In this document: positions 48,495 through 61,958 of the stretch, in pieces
Layout: every line of letters begins with the position of its first letter
Numbering within the stretch: position 1 is the first letter of the stretch
Notes under the pieces: model-generated
What the model was told of the DNA's origin: nothing
The model's database searches: none
The model's input: the letters and a program-made list of their open reading frames with translations, nothing else
NCBI RefSeq assembly: GCF_000176515.1
Contig: NZ_ADAQ01000008.1
Location: 216,001 to 280,000 of the forward strand
Source of the DNA: Grimontia hollisae CIP 101886
GTDB lineage: Bacteria; Pseudomonadota; Gammaproteobacteria; Enterobacterales; Vibrionaceae
Direction: 5' to 3'
Length of the DNA: 64,000 nucleotides
Position numbers and translations under genes: made by a program

Positions 48495-50513
48495 TCACTC
48501 TTTCTTCAGCATTGCCCTTAGGTTGGCAATCGCCGCCTGCCCTTTGGCCATCCGCTCTTCCTGTGTCTGAGGCTTTTTCTTCTCTTCCCACTCCACGTCA
48601 TCGTACGGCAGCTCTTCAAGGAAACGGCTGGGCATCGGCTTTATCAGCTCACCATACTGCCTGCGCTCTTTACACAGGGTAAAGGTCATCTCCTTTTGAG
48701 CACGGGTAATGCCGACGTACGCAAGACGGCGCTCTTCCTCGACGTTATCCTCGTCAATACTCGATTGGTGAGGCAACAAGCCCTCTTCCATGCCCACCAG
48801 GTATACATACGGGAACTCCAGACCTTTTGAGGCATGCAGTGTCATCAACTGCACCTGATCGGCATCGTCATCATCCTCGCCGCGTTCCATCATATCGCGC
48901 AGCGTCAGGCGCTGAACCACTTCACGGAGTGTCTTTACTTCGTTGTCGTCGTTATCGCCCTCCAGATCGGCCACTATCCAGCTGTAGAGATCAGACACGT
49001 TCTTCATCCGCATTTCCGCAGCTTTCGGGCTCGAAGAGGTTTCATACAGCCAGTCTTCATAGTGCGAATCACGCACCAGTGAGCGCACGGCATCCACCGC
49101 ATCCCCCCGCTCAAACTGATCGGAAAGCTCTACAATCCAGCGGGTGAAACGTTGCAGGGACTCAAGCCCACGTCCACTGAGGTGCGTCTGGAGCCCTAAT
49201 TCGAAGCTGGCGGCAAACAGGCTTTTCCCCCGCATGTTGGCGTATGTTCCGAGCTTTTCGAGTGTCACCGGCCCAATTTCACGGCGCGGAACATTCACAA
49301 TGCGCAGGAAGGCATTGTCGTCATCCGGGTTGGTCAGCAAACGCAGGTAAGCCATGATGTCTTTGATTTCTGTGCGGGCAAAGAAGGAGGTGCCACCGGA
49401 GATCTTGTAAGGAATACGGTTCTGCATCAGGGCCTTTTCGAACAGGCGTGACTGGTGGTTGCCACGGTACAAGATGGCATAATCCTTGTAGTGCGTGCGG
49501 TTCATAAACTTGTGGGCAATGAGTTCACCCACCACCCGTTCAGCTTCATGCTCCTCGTTGTTGGCTTTAAGCACCTTGAGCATTTCGCCGTCCGGCAGCG
49601 CAGAAAACAGGGTTTTCTCAAACACGTGTGGGTTATTGGCGATCAGGATATTGGCTGCACGCAGAATACGGCTGGTCGAACGGTAGTTCTGCTCCAGCTT
49701 AATGACTTTCAGCGCCGGAAAATCCTGGCTCAACATCAACAGGTTTTTTGGCTGCGCGCCGCGCCAGCTGTAAATCGACTGGTCATCGTCTCCTACTACG
49801 GTAAAGCGTGCCCGCTCTCCCACCAGCAATTTCACCAACTGGTACTGGCTGGTGTTGGTATCCTGATATTCGTCGACCAGAAGGTACCGGATTTTGCTCT
49901 GCCAGCGCTCACGCACCTCCTCATTGGTTTTCAGCAAAATCACCGGCATCAGGATAAGGTCATCAAAATCCAGCGCGTTGTACGCCTTCATTTGCTTTTG
50001 GTACTTGGCGTAGCAGTGGGCAAACAACTGGTCACGCTCTCCCATAGCAGCAGACTGTGCCTGCTGCGGCGTCAGCATATCATTCTTCCAGTTGGAAATG
50101 GTGTGCAATAACAGCCTAAGCAAATCCTTATCGCCGTCGAGCTCTTTTTCAGTGAGATCTTTTAAAAGTGCTATCTGGTCTTGATCATCAAACAGCGAGA
50201 AACCGGCTTTTAGGCCCAGACTCTTATATTCACGACGAATGATGTTAAGTCCAAGGGTGTGAAACGTGGACACCATCAATCCCCGCGTTTCCTGACGGCT
50301 TAGAGTCTGCCCGACACGCTCTTTCATCTCCCGGGCGGCTTTATTGGTGAACGTTACTGCCGCAATATGACGCGCTTTATAACCACAATGTTGAACCAGA
50401 TAAGCAATTTTGTTCGTAATAACACGCGTTTTACCGGAACCCGCGCCCGCCAGAACCAGGCAAGGCCCAGAGACATGGTGGACAGCATCATTCTGTGCTG
50501 GATTGAGTTTCAT
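48495..50513 (-). CDS. rep: ATP-dependent DNA helicase Rep
   Basis: 3'-5' superfamily 1A helicase that clears proteins ahead of replication forks. The protein has 672 residues (E. coli 673). Walker A is GAGSGKT (23-29), Walker B is [11 protein letters not shown], motif III is [13 protein letters not shown], motif IV includes LEQNYRST and motif [11 protein letters not shown]. The opening [20 protein letters not shown] fits Rep rather than UvrD or PcrA. It stands alone, convergent with cytochrome c5. Confidence 0.96.
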   Translation of the reverse strand: MKLNPAQNDAVHHVSGPCLVLAGAGSGKTRVITNKIAYLVQHCGYKARHIAAVTFTNKAAREMKERVGQTLSRQETRGLMVSTFHTLGLNIIRREYKSLGLKAGFSLFDDQDQIALLKDLTEKELDGDKDLLRLLLHTISNWKNDMLTPQQAQSAAMGERDQLFAHCYAKYQKQMKAYNALDFDDLILMPVILLKTNEEVRERWQSKIRYLLVDEYQDTNTSQYQLVKLLVGERARFTVVGDDDQSIYSWRGAQPKNLLMLSQDFPALKVIKLEQNYRSTSRILRAANILIANNPHVFEKTLFSALPDGEMLKVLKANNEEHEAERVVGELIAHKFMNRTHYKDYAILYRGNHQSRLFEKALMQNRIPYKISGGTSFFARTEIKDIMAYLRLLTNPDDDNAFLRIVNVPRREIGPVTLEKLGTYANMRGKSLFAASFELGLQTHLSGRGLESLQRFTRWIVELSDQFERGDAVDAVRSLVRDSHYEDWLYETSSSPKAAEMRMKNVSDLYSWIVADLEGDNDDNEVKTLREVVQRLTLRDMMERGEDDDDADQVQLMTLHASKGLEFPYVYLVGMEEGLLPHQSSIDEDNVEEERRLAYVGITRAQKEMTFTLCKERRQYGELIKPMPSRFLEELPYDDVEWEEKKKPQTQEERMAKGQAAIANLRAMLKKE

Positions 50514-50642
50514 GCGGCTCCTCTGTTTCGTTCACGCGATAGTTAGCAGGCGCATTGTATACCCAAACACGGGGTAACTTCAGGCCACAGGTGATAAAAG
50601 GGCAAGTCCCGATACTGAAACCTTGTCATTATGAATAACGTG

Positions 50643-50692
50643 TTGGCAATGTGTGAGCTTATCAATACAATGAATGAATGAACGTTCATTCA
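50643..50692 (+). promoter_or_regulatory. promoter and palindromic operator of the RND efflux operon
   Basis: A -35 TTGGCA (50643-50648) and a -10 TACAAT (50666-50671) are 17 bp apart. Immediately after, the perfect 18-bp palindrome TGAATGAACGTTCATTCA (50675-50692) covers the expected start site. It ends 16 bp before the tetR-type start, so autorepression by that gene's product is the natural reading. Confidence 0.75.
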
Positions 50693-50708
50693 CCAAAGAC
50701 GTCTTGTT

Positions 50709-51278
50709 ATGACTGACAAGAAAACGCAAATCCTGGAAGCAACGGAGCGTTTGCTGGCCACCCACGGCTTTGACCGCTTGTCGATACAAATGGTAGCGAA
50801 AGAAGCTAAGGTTGCCGCAGGCACGATTTACCGTTATTTCTCGGATAAAGATGATTTGTTACGCCAGCTCAGAAGCCACGTGGTTCAGCAATGTGCGACC
50901 AAAATGCTTGAGGGTTTCAGCGATAACATGTCCCTGGAGCAACAGTTTGTCACGCTGTGGCGCAATGCCTGGCACCTGACCATCAGTCGTGATGACAATG
51001 CGATAAACCGCGAACAATTTGACAGTTTGCCTTACCAGAGAAACGAAGAACAACAGTCGTTAGATTTAAAAGCCTTCGGCCCAATTCACCGTTTTTTTGA
51101 ATGTGGTATTGCAAACGGTACATTTAAACCCCTATCCACCTATGTACTGTCCAGCATTGGTATTGAACCGGCGGTGTGTCTGGCTCGCAAACAGGTACAA
51201 GGTGTGATTGAACTCGACGAACCAGCAATCGAAGAAGCGATCAATGCATGCTGGGACGCTATATGCCTTCAAAGATAA
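50709..51278 (+). CDS. vexR: TetR-family repressor of the RND efflux operon (VexR-like)
   Basis: Protein of 189 residues with an N-terminal TetR helix-turn-helix (LSIQMVAKEAKVAAGTIYRYF, residues about 24-44) and a ligand-binding C-terminal domain. It is the first gene of an operon with an adaptor and an RND pump, and a palindrome overlaps its promoter. In Vibrio cholerae, VexR occupies the same position by vexAB, near ilvC and ilvY; the symbol rests on that synteny. The likely inducers, such as bile salts or detergents, are inferred. Confidence 0.8.
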   Translation: MTDKKTQILEATERLLATHGFDRLSIQMVAKEAKVAAGTIYRYFSDKDDLLRQLRSHVVQQCATKMLEGFSDNMSLEQQFVTLWRNAWHLTISRDDNAINREQFDSLPYQRNEEQQSLDLKAFGPIHRFFECGIANGTFKPLSTYVLSSIGIEPAVCLARKQVQGVIELDEPAIEEAINACWDAICLQR

Positions 51279-51292
51279 CCGGAGCAATCTCA

Positions 51293-52393
51293 ATGAAGAA
51301 ATGGTTGATAATGCTGGCCATTGCGGCCGTGATGGCCACACCCGTTCTCTACAAGCTGAACGACAACCTTGAAAAATTCGAAGCCTTCAAAAACATGCCT
51401 GAGGCTGAATTCCCTGTCACAGCAGTGGAAATGACACCCACAGCTTGGATCCCGACCATTGAGGCGATCGGTTTTATCGAGCCCAACCAGGGTGTCACAC
51501 TGACCAGTGAAGTCAGTGGCGTCATTGAAACGATTAACTTTGAATCTGGCCAGACCGTTAAACAGGGGGATGTGCTGGTAGCACTGGACTCGAAAGTCGA
51601 AGCGGCAAACCTGAAAAGCACCCAGGCACGCCTGCCGGCAGCGGAGGCCAAGTATAAGCGCTATCAGGGACTGTTCGAAAAAGGGTCTATCTCTAAAGAA
51701 GCGCTGGATGAAGCTGAAGCCAACTTCCGTTCACTCCTGGCCGATGTAGAGAGCCTGAATGCCTCCATTGATCGCCGCACCATTGATGCGCCTTTCGATG
51801 GCATTGTCGGCCTACGGAACGTATTTCTGGGCGAGTATCTTCAACCGGGCAATGAAATTGTTCGTCTGGAAGACACGTCCATCATGCGCCTTCGCTTTAC
51901 CGTTCCCCAGACTGACATAGCCAAAATCAGGCTGGGCCAACAAATTGACATTTCTGTCGACGCCTATCCGGACACGCCGTTTACCGGCAAGATCAGCGCC
52001 ATTGAGCCTGCGGTCAACTTCCAAAGCGGCCTGATCCAGGTGCAGGCGGATATTCCAAACAACCACGGCCAGCTACGCTCAGGTATGTTTGCCCGTGCCA
52101 ATATCATCCTGCCTACCATCGAAAATCAAATCGTGGTTGACCAGACCGCTATCAACTTCACCCTGTACGGCGAAAACGTGTACGTGCTGCGGGAAGAAGA
52201 GGGCGAGTTGCGCGCATACCAGCAGGTAGTGAAAGTCGGCGAACGTAAAGGCCACGTTGCCCATGTACTGGAAGGCCTGAAAGCCGGTGACAAAGTGGTC
52301 ACTTCTGGTCAGGTTCGCCTGAGTAACGGTGCCAAAGTGCGCGTGGTCGAAAGCGATGCCCTAAACCCACCGGCTGAACTGCCACAACTGTAA
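51293..52393 (+). CDS. vexA: RND efflux periplasmic adaptor (VexA-like)
   Basis: Membrane fusion protein linking the RND pump to an outer-membrane channel. The ATG at 51293, with GGAG upstream, gives 366 residues. The N-terminal anchor is MKKWLIMLAIAAVMATPVLY without a lipobox, unlike AcrA. The lipoyl and hairpin domains contain GVIETINFESGQTVKQGDVL and a coiled coil (ARLPAAEAKYKRYQGLFEKG), followed by the beta-barrel GLRNVFLGEYLQPGN. It starts 14 bp after the regulator and ends 9 bp before the pump gene. No outer-membrane TolC gene is in the operon. Confidence 0.9.
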   Translation: MKKWLIMLAIAAVMATPVLYKLNDNLEKFEAFKNMPEAEFPVTAVEMTPTAWIPTIEAIGFIEPNQGVTLTSEVSGVIETINFESGQTVKQGDVLVALDSKVEAANLKSTQARLPAAEAKYKRYQGLFEKGSISKEALDEAEANFRSLLADVESLNASIDRRTIDAPFDGIVGLRNVFLGEYLQPGNEIVRLEDTSIMRLRFTVPQTDIAKIRLGQQIDISVDAYPDTPFTGKISAIEPAVNFQSGLIQVQADIPNNHGQLRSGMFARANIILPTIENQIVVDQTAINFTLYGENVYVLREEEGELRAYQQVVKVGERKGHVAHVLEGLKAGDKVVTSGQVRLSNGAKVRVVESDALNPPAELPQL

Positions 52394-52402
52394 GGGGCCG
52401 CC

Positions 52403-55400
52403 ATGAAATTCACTGATATTTTCATTAAGCGTCCGGTCCTGGCGGTGTCGATCAGTTTCCTGATCGCCCTGCTCGGCCTGCAATCAATGTTCAAGATGCA
52501 GGTACGGGAATACCCGGACATGACCAATACCGTGGTAACCATCTCCACCAGCTACTATGGTGCGAGTGCCGACCTTATCCAGGGCTTTATCACCACCCCG
52601 CTTGAACAGGCGGTGGCGCAGGCTGACAACATCGACTTTATGACGTCTGAATCGGTGCTGGGTAAATCGACCATCACGGCATATATGAAGCTCAATACCG
52701 ATCCAAATGCGGCGCTGGCTGACATTCTGGCCAAGGTAAACTCGGTGCGCGCCCAACTGCCGGGAGAGGCCGAAGATCCATCGGTATCCATGTCGACCGG
52801 TTCAACCACAGCGGTAATGTACATCGGCTTTACATCGGAAACGCTCGACTCCAGCCAGATCACGGATTATCTGGAACGTGTCACCAAACCACAGTTGTTC
52901 ACCGTCAATGGTGTAGCCAGTATCGATCTGTACGGTGGTCTTAAATACGCCCTGCGCGTTTGGCTGGATCCGGCCAAAATGGCCGCCTTTAACCTGACCG
53001 CTACTGATGTGATGGGCGTGCTGAATGCCAACAACTACCAGTCGGCAACCGGCCAGTCTATCGGTACCTACATGATCTATAATGGCGCAGCAGACACTCA
53101 GGTCTCTGACACCAATGAGCTGAAGCGTCTGGTGGTTGCCACCCAGGAAGGCCAGGTGATCCGCCTGGGGGATATTGCCAAGGTCACGCTCGAAAAGAGC
53201 CATGATATTTACCGTGCTACAGCGAACGGTTCTGAGGCTGTGGTCGCTGCAATTAATGCTGCGCCAACGGCCAACCCAATTAACATTGCTGCCGATGTAC
53301 TGAAAAAGCTACCAGAACTTGAGCGCAATATGCCTAGCACGATCAAGATGAACGTGCTTTACGATTCTACCGTTGCCATTAACGAGTCAATCAAAGAGGT
53401 GGTGAAAACCATCATTGAAGCAGCATTGATCGTGTTGGTGGTGATCACCCTATTCCTAGGTTCCTTCCGTGCGGTACTCATCCCGATCATTACCATTCCA
53501 CTGTCGCTGATTGGTGTGGCAATGATGATGGAACTGTTTGGCTTCTCGCTGAACCTGATGACGCTGCTGGCGATGGTACTGGCTATTGGCCTGGTGGTGG
53601 ATGACGCCATCGTGGTGCTTGAAAACGTTGATCGGCATATCAAGCTTGGGGAATCCCCGTTCCGCGCAGCCATTATTGGTACCCGAGAAATTGCGGTCCC
53701 GGTCATTTCGATGACCCTGACGCTGGCGGCAGTCTATGCGCCTATCGCGCTGATGGGTGGTATCACAGGCTCGCTGTTTAAAGAGTTTGCCCTGACGCTG
53801 GCCGGTGCCGTTTTTGTCTCCGGTATCATCGCGCTGACCCTGTCGCCGATGATGTGTTCGAAAATGCTGAAAGCCAACGAGCAACCGGGCAAGTTCGAAG
53901 CGAAAGTCCATCACTTCCTGGATGGCATGACCGAGCGCTACGCAAAAATGCTGAAAAGCGTTATGGGCATGCGTCCAGTGATCATCACCTTCGCCGTGAT
54001 TGTCTTTGCCAGCCTGCCAATGCTGTTCAAGCTCATTCCGAGTGAACTGGCACCGGCAGAAGACAAAGGCGTGCTGGTTATGATGGGAACTGCGCCGTCT
54101 ACCGCGAACCTGGACTACATCCAGAACACCATGGCAGAAGTGAACCAGAAGCTGGCTGACCAACCGGAAGTGGCATTCTCTCAAGTATTCTCCGGCGTGC
54201 CTAAATCCAACCAGGCGTTTGGTATTGCCTCTCTGGTACCTTGGAGTGAGCGTGCAGCCAGTCAGGCCGAGGTTGTTCAACGCATGGCAGTCGAAGTGAA
54301 AGATATCCCAGGCATGGCAGTCACTGCGTTCCAGATGCCTGAATTACCGGGAGCTTCTTCTGGCCTGCCAATTCAGTTCGTGATCACGACACCGAATAAC
54401 TTCGAGAGCCTGTTTCAGGTTGCCTCTGACATCCTGGCGGAAGTAAAAAGCAACCCGCAGTTTGTATACTCCGACATGGATTTAAACTTCGACTCTGCGA
54501 CGATGAAAATCAACATCGACAAGGATAAAGCCGGTGCCTACGGCGTGACCATGCAGGATATCGGTATCACTCTGGGAACCATGATGGCGGACGGCTACGT
54601 CAACCGTATCGACCTGGATGGCCGCTCTTATGAAGTGATCCCGCAGGTTGAGCGCAAGTACCGCCTGAATCCGGAATCGGTTAAGGGCTACTACGTACGC
54701 TCAGCCAGTGGCGAAGCGGTACCATTAGGCTCGCTGATCACCATTGACGTTGTCGCAGAGCCCCGCGCTCTGCCACACTTCAACCAGCTGAATTCAGCCA
54801 CCATCAGCGTTGCTGCTGCGGGTATGCCAATGGGCGATGTGATTGACTGGTTTGAAAATGTCGCCAGGGAAAAACTGCCTGCCGGTTACCAGCATGACTA
54901 CTTGGGAGAGTCCCGTCAGTTCGTCACTGAAGGTAGCGCACTGGTAGGCACCTTTATGCTGGCGCTGGCGGTGATCTTCCTGGTACTGGCTATCCAGTTC
55001 GAATCACTGCGTGATCCCTTGGTCATTCTGGTATCGGTGCCGCTCGCTATCTGTGGTGCACTGATTGCATTGGCCTCGGGTGCCGCAACCATGAATATCT
55101 ACTCGCAGGTCGGCCTTATCACGCTGATCGGCCTCATCACCAAACACGGTATCCTTATCTGTGAAGTGGCTAAGGAAGAACAACTGCACCGTGGTGTGGG
55201 CAAGATGGAGGCGGTAATAGAAGCAGCGAAAGTCCGCTTGCGCCCAATCCTGATGACCACTGCCGCGATGATTGCCGGCCTGATCCCACTGATGTACGCC
55301 ACCGGTGCCGGTGCGGCGCAACGTTTCAGCATCGGTATCGTTATCGTTGCCGGCCTGGCGATTGGTACGCTGTTCACTTTGTTTGTTTTGCCGGTGATCT

Positions 55401-55480
55401 ATACCTATCTGGCAAGTAAACACCAGCCACTGCCCGAGTTTGAAGAAGATCTTGACGCCAGCAAAAAGCCTGCGCACTAA
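52403..55480 (+). CDS. vexB: RND multidrug efflux pump (VexB-like)
   Basis: Inner-membrane proton/drug antiporter of 1025 residues with 12 helices and two large periplasmic loops in the HAE1/AcrB pattern. Helix 4 carries the proton-relay pair in LVVDDAIVVLENVDRH; the second conserved region is LITKHGILICEVAKEE in helix 10. The opening MKFTDIFIKRPVLAVSISFL is typical. It is the third gene of the vexR-vexA-vexB-type operon and is closed by a terminator at 55496. Substrates cannot be predicted from sequence alone. Confidence 0.93.
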   Translation: MKFTDIFIKRPVLAVSISFLIALLGLQSMFKMQVREYPDMTNTVVTISTSYYGASADLIQGFITTPLEQAVAQADNIDFMTSESVLGKSTITAYMKLNTDPNAALADILAKVNSVRAQLPGEAEDPSVSMSTGSTTAVMYIGFTSETLDSSQITDYLERVTKPQLFTVNGVASIDLYGGLKYALRVWLDPAKMAAFNLTATDVMGVLNANNYQSATGQSIGTYMIYNGAADTQVSDTNELKRLVVATQEGQVIRLGDIAKVTLEKSHDIYRATANGSEAVVAAINAAPTANPINIAADVLKKLPELERNMPSTIKMNVLYDSTVAINESIKEVVKTIIEAALIVLVVITLFLGSFRAVLIPIITIPLSLIGVAMMMELFGFSLNLMTLLAMVLAIGLVVDDAIVVLENVDRHIKLGESPFRAAIIGTREIAVPVISMTLTLAAVYAPIALMGGITGSLFKEFALTLAGAVFVSGIIALTLSPMMCSKMLKANEQPGKFEAKVHHFLDGMTERYAKMLKSVMGMRPVIITFAVIVFASLPMLFKLIPSELAPAEDKGVLVMMGTAPSTANLDYIQNTMAEVNQKLADQPEVAFSQVFSGVPKSNQAFGIASLVPWSERAASQAEVVQRMAVEVKDIPGMAVTAFQMPELPGASSGLPIQFVITTPNNFESLFQVASDILAEVKSNPQFVYSDMDLNFDSATMKINIDKDKAGAYGVTMQDIGITLGTMMADGYVNRIDLDGRSYEVIPQVERKYRLNPESVKGYYVRSASGEAVPLGSLITIDVVAEPRALPHFNQLNSATISVAAAGMPMGDVIDWFENVAREKLPAGYQHDYLGESRQFVTEGSALVGTFMLALAVIFLVLAIQFESLRDPLVILVSVPLAICGALIALASGAATMNIYSQVGLITLIGLITKHGILICEVAKEEQLHRGVGKMEAVIEAAKVRLRPILMTTAAMIAGLIPLMYATGAGAAQRFSIGIVIVAGLAIGTLFTLFVLPVIYTYLASKHQPLPEFEEDLDASKKPAH

Positions 55481-55495
55481 CCTTCAAACCTGACG

Positions 55496-55521
55496 AAAAA
55501 GGCCTCATTTGAGGCCTTTTT
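55496..55521 (+). terminator. intrinsic terminator of the efflux operon
   Basis: Stem AAAAAGGCCTC/GAGGCCTTTTT with a short loop. Confidence 0.9.
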
Positions 55522-55632
55522 CTTTTCACTACGTATGATGTAGTGTTCCTGTTCGTCAAATGTCTTACATGACCCTTTCGACAAAAGGCTGGGGGTTGCT
55601 TAGAATAGCGGCATCAAAATAAGGAGTAACAC

Positions 55633-55893
55633 ATGTTCGACCCCAAAAAATTGGAGCAAATTGCCAAGCAAATCCATGAGTCTATGCCAAAGCCGGTTAA
55701 AGATCTGGGTAACGATGTGGAGCAAAAGGTTCGCGAGGTGATCCAGTCACAGCTGGCTAAACTGGATGTGGTCAGCCGAGAAGAGTTTGATGTGCAAACC
55801 CAGGTCCTGCTTCGTACCCGCCAGAAGCTGACCGAAATGGAACAAAAGCTGGCTGAGTTTGAGCAAAAGCTTAACGAAAAATCTGACGCTTAA
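55633..55893 (+). CDS. ubiK: ubiquinone biosynthesis accessory factor UbiK
   Basis: Small protein of 86 residues (BMFP/YqiC family) needed for efficient aerobic ubiquinone synthesis, where it joins UbiJ and the Ubi complex. It has an amphipathic N-terminal region ([19 protein letters not shown]) and a C-terminal coiled coil (residues about 48-84), with [19 protein letters not shown] as the family signature. AAGGAG precedes the ATG. It is a single-gene unit beside ilvC. Confidence 0.92.
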   Translation: MFDPKKLEQIAKQIHESMPKPVKDLGNDVEQKVREVIQSQLAKLDVVSREEFDVQTQVLLRTRQKLTEMEQKLAEFEQKLNEKSDA

Positions 55894-55916
55894 GTGCCGT
55901 TGCTAAAGATATAGAA

Positions 55917-55936
55917 AACCCGGCGATTGCCGGGTT
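55917..55936. terminator. terminator between ubiK and ilvC
   Basis: Palindrome AACCCGGC/GCCGGGTT with a 4-nt loop; weak T tracts, likely serving both genes. Confidence 0.6.
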
Positions 55937-55960
55937 GCTCGTATTTGCATTCTTAGGTGA

Positions 55961-57445
55961 TTAGTCACCGACTGCGATACGTTTCATGTCAGTCATGTAG
56001 CCACGCAGCTCTTGACCAATCCACTCTACCGGGTGATTACGCAGAGCATCATTGACGTCAATCAGGGTTTGGTTATCAACGTGGTTGCCAGTTTCACCCA
56101 GACCTTTACCAATCACATCAGTACCCACCAATGGCATGAACTTCTCACGCAGCAGAGGTGTTGCAACATTCGCAAACAGGTAGTTACCATATTCTGCCGT
56201 GTCAGAGATAACCACATTCATTTCATACAAGCGCTTGCGTGCGATAGTGTTCGCAATCAGTGGCAACTCATGCAGTGATTCATAGTAAGCAGACTCTTCG
56301 ATAATGCCAGATGCCGTCATCGCTTCAAACGCCAGCTCAACGCCCGCACGAACCATAGCAACCATCAGGATACCGTTGTCGAAGTACTCCTGCTCGGCAA
56401 TCTTCACGTCTGTTTCTGGGTAGTTTTCAAAAGCAGTTTCAGCTGTCTCTGCGCGCCAACCCAGCAAGTCCGCATCATTGTTCGCCCAGTCAGCCATCAT
56501 GGTTGATGAGAAGTGGCCAGAGATGATGTCGTCCATATGCTTGTTGTACAAGGGGCGCATCAGATCTTTCAGATCTTCAGAAAGCTCAAACGCTTTCACT
56601 TTTGCTGGGTTAGACAGTCGGTCCATCATATGGGTGATGCCGCCAAACTTCAGCGCTTCAGTGATAGTTTCCCAACCAAATTGCAGCAATTTGCCTGCAT
56701 AACCTGGGTCAATACCGTCAGCAACCATTTTCTCGTAACACACGATAGAACCTGCCTGCAGCATGCCACACAGGATGGTTTGCTCGCCCATCAGGTCAGA
56801 TTTCACTTCCGCAACAAAAGAAGACTCCAGCACACCTGCGCGGTGACCACCGGTTGCAGCAGCCCACGCTTTCGCAATCTCCAGGCCATCACCGTTTGGA
56901 TCGTTTTCTGGGTGAACCGCAATAAGGGTCGGAACGCCAAAGCCACGCTTGTATTCTTCACGCACTTCTGTGCCCGGACACTTAGGCGCCACCATCACAA
57001 CAGTGATGTCACTGCGGATTTGCATGCCTTCTTCAACAATATTGAAACCGTGCGAGTACCCCAGTGCCGCACCTTGCTTCATCAGCGGCATCACTGCGCT
57101 AACGACTGCCGTGTGCTGCTTGTCCGGCGTCAGGTTAACCACCAGATCTGCCTGAGGGATCAGGTTTTCGTAGTTATCGACATTAAAACCGTTCTCTTTG
57201 GCATTTTTGTAAGACTGACGCTGCTCATCAATCGCCGCCTGACGCAGTGCATAAGACACGTCCAAACCTGAATCGCGCATGTTAAGTCCCTGGTTCAGGC
57301 CCTGTGCACCACAACCCACGATAACGACCTTTTTGCCTTTCAGGTAATCCGCTTCATTTGCGAATTCCGCTTTATCCATAAAACGGCATACACCTAATTG
57401 AGCCAATTGCTCTCGCAAGTTCAAGGTATTGAAATAGTTAGACAT
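55961..57445 (-). CDS. ilvC: ketol-acid reductoisomerase (class II)
   Basis: NADPH-dependent, Mg-requiring enzyme of isoleucine and valine synthesis that isomerises and reduces acetolactate. The protein has 494 residues (E. coli 491), the long class II form with a duplicated C-terminal domain. The NADPH motif is [21 protein letters not shown]... near residue 38 ([11 protein letters not shown]), followed by [25 protein letters not shown] near residue 155 is the conserved catalytic segment. Divergent from its activator gene ilvY across 153 bp. Confidence 0.97.
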   Translation of the reverse strand: MSNYFNTLNLREQLAQLGVCRFMDKAEFANEADYLKGKKVVIVGCGAQGLNQGLNMRDSGLDVSYALRQAAIDEQRQSYKNAKENGFNVDNYENLIPQADLVVNLTPDKQHTAVVSAVMPLMKQGAALGYSHGFNIVEEGMQIRSDITVVMVAPKCPGTEVREEYKRGFGVPTLIAVHPENDPNGDGLEIAKAWAAATGGHRAGVLESSFVAEVKSDLMGEQTILCGMLQAGSIVCYEKMVADGIDPGYAGKLLQFGWETITEALKFGGITHMMDRLSNPAKVKAFELSEDLKDLMRPLYNKHMDDIISGHFSSTMMADWANNDADLLGWRAETAETAFENYPETDVKIAEQEYFDNGILMVAMVRAGVELAFEAMTASGIIEESAYYESLHELPLIANTIARKRLYEMNVVISDTAEYGNYLFANVATPLLREKFMPLVGTDVIGKGLGETGNHVDNQTLIDVNDALRNHPVEWIGQELRGYMTDMKRIAVGD

Positions 57446-57598
57446 GTCGAATACTCCATGAAGAAAATGTGTCCCTTGGCGATGCGAACATAACGATCTG
57501 TTGCACCAAATTGCCCCATCATAGATCAGGCATTAGGTTGCCTAAAGTGATATATTCACAACAAGTAATTGCATTTTTTGCAACATGGAAGTTAATCG
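57446..57598. promoter_or_regulatory. ilvC-ilvY divergent control region
   Basis: A perfect inverted repeat TTGCATTTTTTGCAA (57569-57583) lies 16 bp before ilvY, and a related element TTGCACCAAATTGCC lies at 57501-57515. The spacing and T-N11-A geometry suit a LysR-type regulator, as at the tandem IlvY operators in E. coli. Confidence 0.6.
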
Positions 57599-58483
57599 AT
57601 GAACATCAAACATCTTCAGCTGTTCATACATCTTTGCAACAGCAGAAGTTTCTCTAAAACCGCATCGGCCATGCATGTCAGTCCATCCGCACTGAGCCGC
57701 CAAATCCAGAAGCTGGAGCAGGAAGCGGAACAGCAACTGTTTCTTCGCGATAACCGGAGCGTAGAGCTGACATTGGCTGGAAGAAAGCTGTTACCGGTCG
57801 CGTTGAAGATCTTGCAAGAATGGCAGCAGTACCAAAGCCAGTTTAACGCCACAGGAAATGAGTTGGTGGGTGAGATAAGGTTGTTTTGCTCCGTCACTGC
57901 AAGCTACAGCCATTTGCCCGAGCTATTGGCTGAGTTCCGCTTAAGGCACCCATTGATTGAATTGAAAGTCTCAACTGGAGATCCAGCCCAGGCAATCGAC
58001 AAGGTACTCTCTGATAGTGCTGACATTGCAATCTCGGCATTGCCAGAACAACTTCCTGCGAAAATTGCGTTTGAGCCTATCAGTGATATTCCATTGTCCG
58101 TCATTGCCCCGGCAGGTGTCAGCAGTTTTACTGATACGCTGCAAAGTGAGCATCCTGACTGGTCTGCTATCCCCTTTATTGTGCCGGAAGCGGGGACAGC
58201 CAGAGAACGTGCCAATACCTGGTTCAAGAGAATGAAGATTAGACCCAATATCTATGCTCAGGTATCCGGCCATGAGGCAATAGTCAGTATGGTCGCACTC
58301 GGATGCGGAGTTGGAATTGCACCCGATGTCGTCATCAACAACAGCCCTGTCAGAGACAAAATAGAAAAACTGAAACTGGCACCAATTAAACCATTTGAAC
58401 TAGGCGTATGCTGCCTACGCTCCCAGATAAACAATCCGCTGATCAAAGCGCTTTGGGATGTGGCAGAAGGGAAAACGATCTAG
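57599..58483 (+). CDS. ilvY: LysR-family activator of ilvC
   Basis: Acetolactate/acetohydroxybutyrate-responsive activator of ilvC that also represses its own gene. The protein has 294 residues (E. coli 297), with an N-terminal LysR helix-turn-helix (SFSKTASAMHVSPSALSRQI, residues about 18-37) and a periplasmic-binding-protein-like sensor domain. The position, divergent from ilvC, is conserved. The ORF ends 30 bp before a hairpin shared with the rrn operon. Confidence 0.94.
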   Translation: MNIKHLQLFIHLCNSRSFSKTASAMHVSPSALSRQIQKLEQEAEQQLFLRDNRSVELTLAGRKLLPVALKILQEWQQYQSQFNATGNELVGEIRLFCSVTASYSHLPELLAEFRLRHPLIELKVSTGDPAQAIDKVLSDSADIAISALPEQLPAKIAFEPISDIPLSVIAPAGVSSFTDTLQSEHPDWSAIPFIVPEAGTARERANTWFKRMKIRPNIYAQVSGHEAIVSMVALGCGVGIAPDVVINNSPVRDKIEKLKLAPIKPFELGVCCLRSQINNPLIKALWDVAEGKTI

Positions 58484-58513
58484 CTTTAGATATCAAATAA
58501 CGCAAACAGCAAA

Positions 58514-58539
58514 AAGCCCTGCTACTGCTAGCAGGGCTT
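58514..58539. terminator. terminator of the rrn operon (and ilvY)
   Basis: Stem AAGCCCTGCT/AGCAGGGCTT with a 6-nt loop; on the reverse strand it is followed by T5, ending the rrn transcript after tRNA-Asp. Confidence 0.88.
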
Positions 58540-58548
58540 CTGAAGAAG

Positions 58549-58625
58549 TGGCGGAGCGGACGGGACTCGAACCCGCGACCCCCGGCGTGACAGGCCGGTA
58601 TTCTAACCAACTGAACTACCGCTCC
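58549..58625 (-). tRNA. tRNA-Asp(GTC)
   Basis: 77 nt with encoded CCA. Acceptor GGAGCGG/CCGCTCC, anticodon loop CTGTCAC giving GTC, T arm CGGGTTCGAGTCCCG. It lies distal to the 5S gene, just before the operon terminator. Confidence 0.95.
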
Positions 58626-58665
58626 ACTCAAATTAACGTCCGTTCACAACGTTAACCTAAATTGG

Positions 58666-58786
58666 ACGCCTGGCGATGTCCTACTCTCACATGGGGAGAC
58701 CCCACACTACCATCGGCGCTGCTCTGTTTTCACTTCTGAGTTCGGCATGGAGTCAGGTGGGTCCAAAGCGCTATGGTCGCCAAGCA
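58666..58786 (-). rRNA. rrf: 5S rRNA
   Basis: About 121 nt. The conserved core CCATGCCGAACTCAGAAGTG and GGTAGTGTGGGGTCTCCCCA are present, with the terminal stem GCTTGGCG/CGCCAGGC. Ends are estimated from the E. coli gene. Confidence 0.93.
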
Positions 58787-58951
58787 AATTCTGTATCGGG
58801 GTTCTCGGTCCTAGGTGACTAGGCCCTGGGAACGCCCATTAAAATCTTGGAAAACTGACCGCGGTTGCTCTTCCTAGGTCCTAGCAACCGCTCTCTCTTT
58901 ACACACTCTTTGTGTTCTTACTTGAGTCCGTCAAAACCCCTTGGGTGTTGT

Positions 58952-61958
<3,007 letters not shown>

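Noticed and set aside
53456..54280. 274-codon reverse-strand frame opposite the RND pump gene
   Set aside because: It has a His/Arg/Gln-rich composition typical of antisense shadow frames in membrane-protein genes.
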